A DNA stretch of 45,589 nt from SIG435 sp045530725 (GTDB lineage: Bacteria; Bacillota; Clostridia; UMGS1810). This document shows, piece by piece, positions 31,671 through 40,129 of this stretch. The translations under genes and the position numbers were made by a program. The notes beneath the pieces were generated by a model. It was given only the letters and a program-made list of their open reading frames with translations, was not told where the DNA came from and made no database searches. The stretch lies in contig JAZSCT010000023.1 in assembly GCA_045530725.1 (NCBI GenBank), forward strand, positions 1-45,589, written 5' to 3'. Position 1 is the stretch's first letter; each line of letters begins with the position of its first letter.

Positions 31671-34334
31671 ATGAAAAAAATATTATCAATTTTCTTATCA
31701 ATCCTGATGTTGTTTTCAATGACAATAGGTGCATTTGCAGATGGTTTGGATAATAATGAATCAAAAAACAAATTATATACCTTTGAAGAACTGACAAACA
31801 TAACTGCAGAGAATGTTGTAAAAATAGGCATTAACTATAATATGGGAGAACGAATACCTGTTACTTCCGAATCCCCTTTTGTAATATGCGAAATTGTTGA
31901 TTCATTTAAAGATATACAATTGTGGAAAGATAATACAGAGGGAGGCAGTTCCGGTGGTTGGTTATATTTTATAAACTTTTACATGAATGACGGTTCATAC
32001 ATACAATATGGAACAAGCCTTCATATTGACAAAGTTACATACAAGGCTTTAGATTACGAGGAAAGTATCACAAAGATGGCATATTATCATGACTTGCTGT
32101 CAAATAAAGAGGGTGTGGAGGAACCAACAGAAAAAACAAAAATCAAAGTAGCAACAAGTGCAGATTTTAAACCATTTGAATATTATGACGAAAATGGCGA
32201 ACTTACAGGCTTTGATATTGACCTTATGAATTATGTAGGGGAAAGGAAAGGTCTCAAAATAGAATATGTGAATATGCCATTTGAAAGACTTATTCCTGCA
32301 GTTGTAAATGGTGATGTATTTTGTGCCATTTCTTTAGTATCAGTAACAGAAGAAAGAGATAGTATAATAGATTATTCAAGGGAATATCTGAAAAGTCAGA
32401 CCATCACTTTTGAGAATGGCGAAAAAAGTGTGAAATATGGGGAAAGTTTTGGGATTTTATTCAGGGAAGGACTAAAAAAAGCCCCTTATAATGAAAACGA
32501 GACACTATCAGATGATGAAAAGTTGTATATAATGATAGACAAAGCGTTAAATGATCTGACACAGGACAGAACAGTAGAAAAACTCATAGAAAAATATCAA
32601 CTTAACAAACCCCTTGATGAAAATGAAGTTAATGTGAAATATGGTGCAATTATAGGCGGCGGTGATCCTGGTGCGAAGATATCTCCCACACCGATTCAGT
32701 TAAGCGATACGTCAGTTTCACCTTTTGCAAAGATAAATATACCTTTTCCCGATACGATAAATGACAAGGATTCCTGGCTTACTTATGCACGATATAAGGA
32801 TACAGGAGAGGTTATACCTTTATCTAGGGCATATAATGGCAGACTTTATGCTACTGTCCCTCAGGAAAACAAAGACAGAGAGATTGAGGCTTTTGTTCCC
32901 GAAGAAGTTAAGTTTTCGGATATTGATGATTCAGACCCTGATTACCATAATTTCAAAATGCTTTCAAGAGTTGGTGTAATAAAGGGTAATGAAAAGGGTG
33001 AGGCAAATATCAATCATAATGTGACCCGTGCAGAAGCAGTTGCAATGGTTATGAGATTTATAGGTCTCAACAAAATTGCTATGCAGGGTACTGTCAGAGT
33101 ATTTGATGATGTGACAGCCGATAAGTGGTATTACCGTGAGGTGCTTTCGGCATATAATTACGGACTGGTCAAAGGGGATTCTGAAAGAGTATTTTCTCCA
33201 CAGCGTGATGTAACCAGAGAGGAAATAACAGTTATGATTGCAAGAGCATTGCAATATGCAGGTTTAAGATGTTCCAAGTCTTCTGTTACAAACTATGCTG
33301 ATGAAGATAAGATATCATACTGGGCGAAAGATGCATACGAATCTTTAGGACAAAATATCGTATCGGACTACGACAACACCGATGCTGACAATCCTGTAAG
33401 ACTTCTTAATCCTCATAAGCCTGCTACAAGAGCGGATGTGGCATATATACTTTATAACACACAGAATGACTGTCAGATTTATCCTTCACACCTTGCAGAA
33501 ATGTATGGTTTTGATGAAGAAATGCCTGTGATTGACGGTTCCACTTCCACATATCCATTTACTCAGTCGGTGTATAGAGCATTGTTTTATAATGGTGAAA
33601 CTCATCCCCGATATCCTTTGAAACATTCCAAGAGCCACACATCTTATCAGCGTCTTATAAACGGGGAAGTGGATATGCTTTTTGCATCGGTTTATCCTGC
33701 AAGTGATATACTTAAGATGGCAGAAGAAAAGGGCGTCGAACTTAAACTTATTCCTGTTGCATATGATGCGATGATATTTTTCACAAACAAAGATAACCCT
33801 GCCACAGGTCTTACAAAAGAACAGATAAGCAATATCTATGTGAAGGATGCTTATGATAACTGGTCTGAGGTTGGCGGAAGTGATGCGCTTTTGTATCCTT
33901 ATTGCAGAAACAACGATTCAGGAAGTCATGCACAGATGGAGAAACATTTCTTAAAGGGGATGGAAATTCATCCTGAAGTACAGAAGGAAACTTCATACAC
34001 AATGTCAAATGTACTGACAGATGTTATGGCAGCAAAAACCCTCAACCCGATTGGTTATGGATTGGGATACAGTATTTATTATTACTATCACAATATGGAT
34101 ATATTTGTCGATGTGCATAACAATCTTAAACTTCTTAGTATTGATGGAGTAATGCCTACGGATGATACTATTGCGAATGGTTCATATCCATTATCCAACA
34201 ATACTTATGTGGTTTTGAGAAAAGACACACCAAAGGATAGCCCTGCCCGTAAGATGGCGGAATTTATGCTCACAGAAGCGGGGCAGATATGCGTAGAAAA
34301 TGCAGGTTATGGAAAACTGAGAGATATTCCATGA
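31671..34334 (+). CDS. SLH-anchored protein with two solute-binding domains
   Basis: A large exported protein of 887 residues. After the signal peptide (ends GAFA) and an unassigned region (25-150) comes an amino-acid-type solute-binding domain (SBP_bac_3-like, about 156-310: KIKVATSADFKPFEYYDENG, LTGFDIDLMNYVG). Three S-layer homology domains span about 413-598 (NHNVTRAEAVAMVMRFIGL, FSPQRDVTREEITVMIARAL, NPHKPATRADVAYILYN). Last is a PstS-like phosphate-type binding domain (about 617-885: VIDGSTSTYPFTQSVYRALF, NDSGSHAQMEKHF). The SLH set in the middle would tie the protein to secondary cell-wall polymer with a binding domain on either side. No permease genes are adjacent, so it may sense or capture rather than feed an ABC transporter. 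ATG follows aggaggc. Confidence 0.85.
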   Translation: MKKILSIFLSILMLFSMTIGAFADGLDNNESKNKLYTFEELTNITAENVVKIGINYNMGERIPVTSESPFVICEIVDSFKDIQLWKDNTEGGSSGGWLYFINFYMNDGSYIQYGTSLHIDKVTYKALDYEESITKMAYYHDLLSNKEGVEEPTEKTKIKVATSADFKPFEYYDENGELTGFDIDLMNYVGERKGLKIEYVNMPFERLIPAVVNGDVFCAISLVSVTEERDSIIDYSREYLKSQTITFENGEKSVKYGESFGILFREGLKKAPYNENETLSDDEKLYIMIDKALNDLTQDRTVEKLIEKYQLNKPLDENEVNVKYGAIIGGGDPGAKISPTPIQLSDTSVSPFAKINIPFPDTINDKDSWLTYARYKDTGEVIPLSRAYNGRLYATVPQENKDREIEAFVPEEVKFSDIDDSDPDYHNFKMLSRVGVIKGNEKGEANINHNVTRAEAVAMVMRFIGLNKIAMQGTVRVFDDVTADKWYYREVLSAYNYGLVKGDSERVFSPQRDVTREEITVMIARALQYAGLRCSKSSVTNYADEDKISYWAKDAYESLGQNIVSDYDNTDADNPVRLLNPHKPATRADVAYILYNTQNDCQIYPSHLAEMYGFDEEMPVIDGSTSTYPFTQSVYRALFYNGETHPRYPLKHSKSHTSYQRLINGEVDMLFASVYPASDILKMAEEKGVELKLIPVAYDAMIFFTNKDNPATGLTKEQISNIYVKDAYDNWSEVGGSDALLYPYCRNNDSGSHAQMEKHFLKGMEIHPEVQKETSYTMSNVLTDVMAAKTLNPIGYGLGYSIYYYYHNMDIFVDVHNNLKLLSIDGVMPTDDTIANGSYPLSNNTYVVLRKDTPKDSPARKMAEFMLTEAGQICVENAGYGKLRDIP

Positions 34335-34369
34335 GGTAATGATACAATTACAGAAAACGGAGGCACACA

Positions 34370-35377
34370 ATGAAAAAAGTATTATTTATATTTTCTGTGT
34401 TGATTATATTCATTTTTTCTTTCACATCATATGCAGGTTCTATAGATCAGGACTTTCTTTATGATGATGGGGCTATGGTGTTTGTGGGTGTAGTAGATGA
34501 TTATACAATTACAGGTACAAAGGATGATTATCCAAACACAGAGTATTCTCTTACAGTCACACCTTCAAAAAAAATCAAAGGCGATGTTGAGGTTAATAAA
34601 CCAATGGACTTTGAAAAAGTAGATACATATAATCTGAAACTTGCAAAAGGAGAAGAATATTTCTTTGGATATACAAAGAATGAACTGTACATATGGGAAC
34701 TTGATTCCTATGATAATCTCTTTGACTGGGAAAAGGATTCTTATACTAAAGACAGTATTATCCTTAAAGAGAGACACAATGACACAGTTTCAGGCGGCGT
34801 TCAGGAATTGTTAAACGGCGGAATCTTTGAAAGGGTAGAAGAAGAGAGGCAAACCCTCGGCAAAAATAAATCGTTGAAAGAATATATTGGTACTGAGTTA
34901 TCAGGTGCAGACAGAATAACCTTTACAATATTTAATGAAAAGTATGCAGTTGACAAAGACATATTTATCAATCTTGCAGATGAAATACAGATAACTAATG
35001 TAAAAAACGAGACCATAAAAAGTACAAATTACGAACACGTACTTTTTGTCCAATGTGAAAATGATGATGGAACAGGCATCCCCGATATGTTTGCTGCAGT
35101 AGCACCATATGGTGAGGTGGACAAATTAAGTTGGGGTATGAGTAGGCTGATGGCTTCTGATTATACAATGGAAAAAGATGATGTTTTGAAACTGTATTCC
35201 TTATTGCCTGAAAGTGTTCAGGAAAAAATCCCTGAATACCACAAAATGCCCGAGGAAGGACACAAGCCTGTTACCATAGTAAATACGACATTTATGATTA
35301 TGGTTGCATTGATTGTGGCATTTGTGATACTATTAATTATATCTATATCAAAAAGAATACATCGGGAGGAAAAGTAA
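34370..35377 (+). CDS. exported membrane-anchored protein, unknown function
   Basis: A 335-residue protein with an N-terminal signal peptide (ends TSYA), a large outside domain and one C-terminal membrane helix (about 304-324, FMIMVALIVAFVILLIISI) with a short basic tail KRIHREEK inside the cell. The domain is rich in acidic and aromatic residues, begins with AMVFVGVVDDYTITGTKDDYP and includes VEVNKPMDFEKVDTYNLKLAKG, suggesting a beta-sandwich. I recognise no family or catalytic motif. The start follows cggaggc. It is 36 bp after the SLH protein and only 1 bp before the next gene, so translation with its neighbours is probably coupled. Confidence 0.7.
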   Translation: MKKVLFIFSVLIIFIFSFTSYAGSIDQDFLYDDGAMVFVGVVDDYTITGTKDDYPNTEYSLTVTPSKKIKGDVEVNKPMDFEKVDTYNLKLAKGEEYFFGYTKNELYIWELDSYDNLFDWEKDSYTKDSIILKERHNDTVSGGVQELLNGGIFERVEEERQTLGKNKSLKEYIGTELSGADRITFTIFNEKYAVDKDIFINLADEIQITNVKNETIKSTNYEHVLFVQCENDDGTGIPDMFAAVAPYGEVDKLSWGMSRLMASDYTMEKDDVLKLYSLLPESVQEKIPEYHKMPEEGHKPVTIVNTTFMIMVALIVAFVILLIISISKRIHREEK

Positions 35378-35378
35378 T

Positions 35379-36863
35379 ATGAAACGTATATTACCATCAG
35401 TTTTAATTTTATCATTGATTTTTGCTACAATGGTAACTACTCATGCGGCAAACGGAGATATTGCAGGACACATCTATTCCACAGATATACGTGCATATAT
35501 AAACGGGGTTGAAGTAGAATCCTACAATATCGGCGGAAAGACTGCGGTAGTTATAGAGGATTTGTTTGGAGAAAGGACACATCTGTGTACATATAATGAT
35601 GATACAAGAACACTTAAATTCTCGGGACTGGCACCGTCTTTTCTTGAGGAAAGCAAGGGAGAAAAAGATTCAAAACCGGGAAAAATAATAGGCAATGTAT
35701 ATGAAACAGATATTAAGACATCGGTATATGACGTGGAAATACCAAGTTATAATATCGGTGGCAAAACTGCAGTTGCTATAGAGGATTTAGGATGCAACGG
35801 GGAGTTTTCGCCTGTTGGCGGTAAGTTTATATGGGACGAAGTCAGCCGTACCATAAGCCTTGAATTTTTGTATCCCAATACAGATGGTATCCCAAAAGAC
35901 AAGAAAACAATCATAACTGCAAATGAAGATATGACAGAGGCAAAGGTCACATTTGAAGAAGTGCTTCATTGTGGCGGACACGAAGAATTTTCTTTCCCTG
36001 AATATGTGACAGATGATACAGATATCGAAACTGTAATGCCCATTAAATCAGGTGATGAGACAATCGGCTATTACTTCAGAAGACCGTCAGATACATACAA
36101 GTTTACAGCATTTACTTATTATTACCCTGACAAAGTAAAAGAAGCAGAGAAGACCTTCACACCTTATCCGTGGAAAAAAAGAGACAATATTATAAATCAT
36201 TTTCTTACCAATCACAGCGTAGGTGAACCAAGAGAAAGGTTTGATACAGATAAGTATTCATTTGTATATATTTCTGTGGCAGGTACATCATGGACTGCAT
36301 ACAATCTGTTGCAAGTTTATGAAGACGGCACATATATTGATTACAAAGATCAGATTCATATGAACAACCGTTCTCCACAAAATCTTAAAGTGGATAAAGA
36401 AAATCAAAAGGTGACTTTCAGACACGCTGACAGATATCATTCGGAGTGGTATGCTAATTATGAAATAGACTTAAAAGAAGGTACAATAAAGAAACTTTAC
36501 AATAACGAAGACCATCTTTCTTCAGAAAAGAAGACAATGACATTATCTCAGTTTATGGAAGTTGATAAAGCAAAAACCACAGGTGTAGAGATTTATACCG
36601 GTGCCACAAATCATCAGGTGGATATAGAGAGATTCTTTGAAATTGCGGACAAATGTATGATTACAGAAGTAATAGGACCTAAGCCTTTGGGAAATGACGG
36701 AATGTATATCGGTATCATATCAGATGGATTTCTGTCCAGTTTTTATATAAGCAAAGACGGAGGAATAGACATTGCCGTTCCTGCATCAGGCAGACAGTTA
36801 AATGCAATCTACACCATCGATGATGTATCTCTTGTAGATGAAATTATGAAACTTATTCCATAG
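35379..36863 (+). CDS. exported protein with two IGGKTAV repeats
   Basis: A 494-residue secreted protein with a signal peptide (ends THAA). Two similar domains follow (about 26-85 and 106-170). Both share the pattern IYSTDIRAYINGVEVESYNI and NIGGKTAVVIEDL, the second with NVYETDIKTSVYDVEIPSYN. This module recurs in exported clostridial proteins, as I recall, but has no settled function; a stalk or polymer-binding role is possible. The remaining 300 residues are unassigned, with aromatic stretches such as FTAFTYYYPD. The start is 1 bp after the previous stop and uses gggagga inside that gene. It is the last of the exported-protein run; a thiamine riboswitch follows. Confidence 0.7.
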   Translation: MKRILPSVLILSLIFATMVTTHAANGDIAGHIYSTDIRAYINGVEVESYNIGGKTAVVIEDLFGERTHLCTYNDDTRTLKFSGLAPSFLEESKGEKDSKPGKIIGNVYETDIKTSVYDVEIPSYNIGGKTAVAIEDLGCNGEFSPVGGKFIWDEVSRTISLEFLYPNTDGIPKDKKTIITANEDMTEAKVTFEEVLHCGGHEEFSFPEYVTDDTDIETVMPIKSGDETIGYYFRRPSDTYKFTAFTYYYPDKVKEAEKTFTPYPWKKRDNIINHFLTNHSVGEPRERFDTDKYSFVYISVAGTSWTAYNLLQVYEDGTYIDYKDQIHMNNRSPQNLKVDKENQKVTFRHADRYHSEWYANYEIDLKEGTIKKLYNNEDHLSSEKKTMTLSQFMEVDKAKTTGVEIYTGATNHQVDIERFFEIADKCMITEVIGPKPLGNDGMYIGIISDGFLSSFYISKDGGIDIAVPASGRQLNAIYTIDDVSLVDEIMKLIP

Positions 36864-36879
36864 TTTTTAATAAAAACAC

Positions 36880-36908
36880 TTGCAAAATTTATATCCTTGT
36901 GATATAGT
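36880..36908 (+). promoter_or_regulatory. sigma-A promoter of the thiamine operon
   Basis: TTGCAA (36880-36885), a 17-nt spacer and TATAGT (36903-36908), about 17 bp before the riboswitch aptamer. Confidence 0.65.
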
Positions 36909-36922
36909 AGTCTAAACTTAAT

Positions 36923-37012
36923 AGAAACGGGAGCTTGTGTTACAGGCTGAGAGGAAGGTAAAACCTTCGACCGAGAACCTGATTTGGATAATGCCAACGT
37001 AGGGATGCCTTA
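36923..37012 (+). promoter_or_regulatory. TPP riboswitch aptamer (THI element)
   Basis: The conserved elements appear in order: acgggag (36927-36933), the ggCTGAGAgg core (36945-36954), a variable stem aaggtaaaacctt, and ACCTGAtttGGATAATGCCAacGTAGGGA (36978-37005). It senses thiamine pyrophosphate in the nascent RNA. The terminator at 37044 is the expression platform, so high TPP should switch off the thiM-thiE-thiD genes. Confidence 0.95.
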
Positions 37013-37043
37013 TACAATTGTGTTTGGAAAGGAATGAACTTAT

Positions 37044-37076
37044 AGGAAGTTACCGGATCGGTAACTTCCTTTTTTG
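37044..37076 (+). terminator. riboswitch-controlled terminator
   Basis: ggaagttacc and ggtaacttcc form a 10-bp stem with a 5-nt loop and a T run at 37070-37075. It lies 32 bp after the TPP aptamer and 60 bp before thiM. Confidence 0.9.
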
Positions 37077-37135
37077 TTTGGCAAGGGTTGTTATTAAGTT
37101 AATAAACAGCCGAAAAAGGCAGAAAGAGGTAAAAA

Positions 37136-37957
37136 ATGTTAGCAAAAACTATGGAAAATGTAAGAAAGGAAACACCCCTTGTGCACAACATCACAAACTA
37201 TGTGACGGTCAATGATGTGGCAAATGCGATCCTTGCCTGCGGTGCAAGTCCCATTATGTCAGATGAACCTCAGGATGTAGGTGACATCACATCTATCTGC
37301 GGTGGACTGAATATCAATATCGGCACATTGAATCAGAGAAGTATTGAGGCGATGTTTATTGCAGGAAACAGAGCAAAGGAACTTGGTCATATAGTTTTGC
37401 TCGATCCTGTAGGTGCAGGTGCAAGTAGGCTTCGTACAGAAACGGCAACAAAGATTATGAATGAAATAAAGCCTGATATTATCCGCGGAAATATATCAGA
37501 AATTAAAACCCTTGCACTTGGATCCGGCACCACAAAAGGTGTGGATGCAGATATTGCCGATAGTGTGACAGAGGGAAATCTTTCTGATATGATATCATTT
37601 GCAAAGGATTTCTCCCAAAGGACAAATGCGGTTATAGCAATAACAGGTGCAATAGACCTTGTGGCAGATAGTGATAAATGCTATGTGATACGTAACGGAG
37701 TACCCCAGATGAGCCGAATCACAGGTACAGGATGTCAACTGTCAGGTATTGCAACTGCATATGCAATAGCAAACAGAAATGATATAACAAAAGCCGTTGC
37801 AACTGCTGTATGTGTAATGGGACTTGCAGGAGAGATAGGCTATAGAAACCTTAAAGATTATGAAGGAAATTCCACCTTAAGAAACAGAATAATAGATGCC
37901 ATTTACAATATGGATGAAAAATCACTTACAAAAGGAGCAAAATATGAACTGCGATAA
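37136..37957 (+). CDS. thiM: hydroxyethylthiazole kinase
   Basis: Phosphorylates 4-methyl-5-(2-hydroxyethyl)thiazole in thiamine salvage. The 273 residues match the family. Signature segments are PLVHNITNYVTVNDVANAILACGASPIM near the N-terminus, LDPVGAGASRLR, IIRGNISEI and the anion hole GTGCQLSG near residue 198. The ATG follows agaaagaggt. It is the first gene after the TPP riboswitch. Its 3' end overlaps thiE by 14 bp. Confidence 0.95.
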   Translation: MLAKTMENVRKETPLVHNITNYVTVNDVANAILACGASPIMSDEPQDVGDITSICGGLNINIGTLNQRSIEAMFIAGNRAKELGHIVLLDPVGAGASRLRTETATKIMNEIKPDIIRGNISEIKTLALGSGTTKGVDADIADSVTEGNLSDMISFAKDFSQRTNAVIAITGAIDLVADSDKCYVIRNGVPQMSRITGTGCQLSGIATAYAIANRNDITKAVATAVCVMGLAGEIGYRNLKDYEGNSTLRNRIIDAIYNMDEKSLTKGAKYELR

Positions 37958-38588
37958 ATCACAACTCTTATTGTATGGGGTTACAGACCGTACCTGGCTT
38001 AATGGTAATACTCTTTATGAACAGGTGGAACAGGCGCTCAAAGGCGGTGCTACCATTATACAACTTCGTGAAAAGGATCTGGACGAAGAAACATTTATCA
38101 GAGAAGCCATAGAAATCAAAGAACTTTGCAGAAGGTATAGTGTGCCTTTTATTGTAAATGACAATGTGGATATTGCCCTAAAGGTGGATGCAGACGGAAT
38201 CCACGTAGGTCAGAGTGATATGGAAGCAGGAAACGTAAGAGCAATTATCGGAGAAGGAAAGATACTTGGTGTATCTGTTCAGACTGTAGAACAGGCTCTT
38301 CTTGCCCAAATGAAAGGTGCAGATTATCTTGGAGTAGGAGCAGTATTTCCCACAGGCTCCAAAACTGATGCAGATGATGTGAGTTATGATACTTTGAAAG
38401 AAATATGTAACAGCGTAGATATTCCCGTTGTTGCTATAGGCGGAATAGGGTTGCACAATATTTCTCTCCTTAAGGGAAGCGGAATATCAGGGGTTGCCGT
38501 TATAAGTGCAATTTTTTCTAAAGAAGATATCTTAAAGGCGACATCAGAGTTAAAAGAACTTATTAAGAAGGTGATTGAAGTTGATTAA
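37944..38588 (+). CDS. thiE: thiamine-phosphate synthase
   Basis: Joins hydroxymethylpyrimidine pyrophosphate and thiazole phosphate to give thiamine phosphate. It is a TIM barrel of 214 residues with LYGVTDRTWL, IIQLREKDLDEETFI, FIVNDNVDIALKVDADGIHVGQSDM, VSVQTVEQA, YLGVGAVFPTGSK and VVAIGGIG. The ATG at 37944 with aaaggagc upstream is chosen; a longer in-frame start would lie deep inside thiM. It overlaps thiM by 14 bp and the next gene by 8 bp, so the three are translationally coupled. Confidence 0.95.
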   Translation: MNCDKSQLLLYGVTDRTWLNGNTLYEQVEQALKGGATIIQLREKDLDEETFIREAIEIKELCRRYSVPFIVNDNVDIALKVDADGIHVGQSDMEAGNVRAIIGEGKILGVSVQTVEQALLAQMKGADYLGVGAVFPTGSKTDADDVSYDTLKEICNSVDIPVVAIGGIGLHNISLLKGSGISGVAVISAIFSKEDILKATSELKELIKKVIEVD

Positions 38589-40008
38589 AGGAGCAATATT
38601 TGACCTTGACGGAACCCTTATTGATTCTATGTTTATATGGGACAATATAGCAGAAGATTACCTTCGGTCTCTTGGTGTGGAACCTAAAGAAAACCTCAAT
38701 GAAATATTCAGAACCTTCACTCTTGAAATGTCTGCAGAGTACTATCGTAACCATTATGGTATCACATTGTCAAAAGAAGAGATAACAGAAGGCATAAACA
38801 ATATGGTGGCTATGATATACAACACCCGAGTAACCATCAAACCGGGGGTAGATGATTTTTTGAACAGATTAAAGGCTAGGGAGGTGAAGATGTGTATTGC
38901 CACTGTCACAGACAGATCCATTACGGAGTCAGTCCTCAAAAGGCTTGGTATAAGGGAATATTTTTCTGAAATATTTGTGTGTGATGAGGTGGGATACAGC
39001 AAAGAATCTCCTGAAATTTACAACCTCGCCCTGAATCATCTGGGAACAAGAAAAGAAGAAACTGTCGTCTTCGAAGATGTTTATCACGCTTTGAAAACTG
39101 CCCGTGATGATGGGTTTAAGGTAGCAGCAGTTTATGATTATTACGAGACAAGACAAGAAGAAATGAAAGAACTTGCCGACTATTACATAAGGGACTACAG
39201 ATCATTTACTTTTGGCACTAAAATGAAAACCGCACTTACCATAGCGGGTAGTGATTCAAGCGGCGGGGCAGGTATTCAGGCGGATATCAAAACAATGACT
39301 ATGAATGGTGTATATGCAATGAGTGTAATTACTTCCCTTACTGCTCAGAACACTTTGGGAGTACGCTCGATAGAGGATTCTTCACCTGAATTTTTGAAAC
39401 AACAGATGGATGCAGTATTTGAAGATATATTTCCCGACAGTATCAAAATCGGTATGGTGTCATCAGGAGAACTTATAGAAGTAATTGCAGACAGACTGAA
39501 GTATTATGATGCTTCAAACATCGTTCTTGATCCTGTGATGATATCCACAAGCGGCTCCTCTCTTATAAAAAATGATGCTCTCGAAGTATTGGTTCATAAA
39601 TTGCTGCCTTTGGCAACCATTGTCACTCCAAATATCCTTGAAGCAGAAGTCCTTTCAGGTATAAAAATCTCAAAAAGAGAAGATATGATAAAGGCGGCAA
39701 AATATATAGGTGATACATACAGATGCTCTGTTCTTCTTAAGGGTGGACACAGCAAGGATAATGCGGATGATCTTTTGTATGACAGAGGAAGGCTTCATTG
39801 GTTTGAAGGTAAGCGAATAGATAACCCAAACACCCATGGCACAGGATGTACTCTGTCTTCTGCCATTGCATCAAATCTTGCAAAAGGATTTGATATTTGT
39901 CAATCTGTGAAATATGCGAAGGAGTACGTATCCGATGCATTATCAGCCATGCTTGATTTAGGCTATGGTTCGGGTCCGATTAAGCACAATTTTAATATCG
40001 GATCTTAA
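38581..40008 (+). CDS. thiD: HAD phosphatase-ThiD fusion
   Basis: A 475-residue two-domain enzyme. Residues 1-210 form an HAD-superfamily hydrolase (FDLDGTL with nucleophile Asp8, ATVTDRS, then VVFEDVYHALKTARDDG) of the beta-phosphoglucomutase-like subgroup. Residues 215-475 form ThiD, the kinase for hydroxymethylpyrimidine and its phosphate (LTIAGSDSSGGAGIQADIKT, IKIGMVSS, LDPVMIS, LLKGGHS, HGTGCTLSSAIA). The internal Met at 215 has no ribosome site, so the fusion is real. The HAD part could remove phosphate from a thiamine-related compound, perhaps thiamine phosphate or a damaged intermediate; that is inference from context. TTG at 38581, six nt after aaggtga, is the likely start; TTG at 38575 is the alternative. 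It overlaps thiE by 8 bp. Confidence 0.88.
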   Translation: MIKGAIFDLDGTLIDSMFIWDNIAEDYLRSLGVEPKENLNEIFRTFTLEMSAEYYRNHYGITLSKEEITEGINNMVAMIYNTRVTIKPGVDDFLNRLKAREVKMCIATVTDRSITESVLKRLGIREYFSEIFVCDEVGYSKESPEIYNLALNHLGTRKEETVVFEDVYHALKTARDDGFKVAAVYDYYETRQEEMKELADYYIRDYRSFTFGTKMKTALTIAGSDSSGGAGIQADIKTMTMNGVYAMSVITSLTAQNTLGVRSIEDSSPEFLKQQMDAVFEDIFPDSIKIGMVSSGELIEVIADRLKYYDASNIVLDPVMISTSGSSLIKNDALEVLVHKLLPLATIVTPNILEAEVLSGIKISKREDMIKAAKYIGDTYRCSVLLKGGHSKDNADDLLYDRGRLHWFEGKRIDNPNTHGTGCTLSSAIASNLAKGFDICQSVKYAKEYVSDALSAMLDLGYGSGPIKHNFNIGS

Positions 40009-40044
40009 TATGGAAAAGACAAGTGTCTGAAGGACAAATGAGCC

Positions 40045-40073
40045 TTGACCAGAAAATAGAATTATGCTATAAT
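40045..40073 (+). promoter_or_regulatory. sigma-A promoter of the DUF1538-PII unit
   Basis: TTGACC (40045-40050), a 17-nt spacer and TATAAT (40068-40073), 57 bp before the start codon. Confidence 0.75.
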
Positions 40074-40129
40074 TAAATGGTAATCGACATAGTATTATAA
40101 TAGTTTTTCTGTATAGGGGATTTTAAATA

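Noticed and set aside
36923..37076. A T-box or other leader instead of a TPP riboswitch
   Set aside because: The CTGAGA and GGATAATGCCA cores in the correct order are specific to the THI element, and the downstream genes are thiM and thiE.
39223..40008. A separate thiD gene starting at the internal Met
   Set aside because: No ribosome site precedes this ATG and the HAD frame runs through it without a break, so a fusion is better supported.
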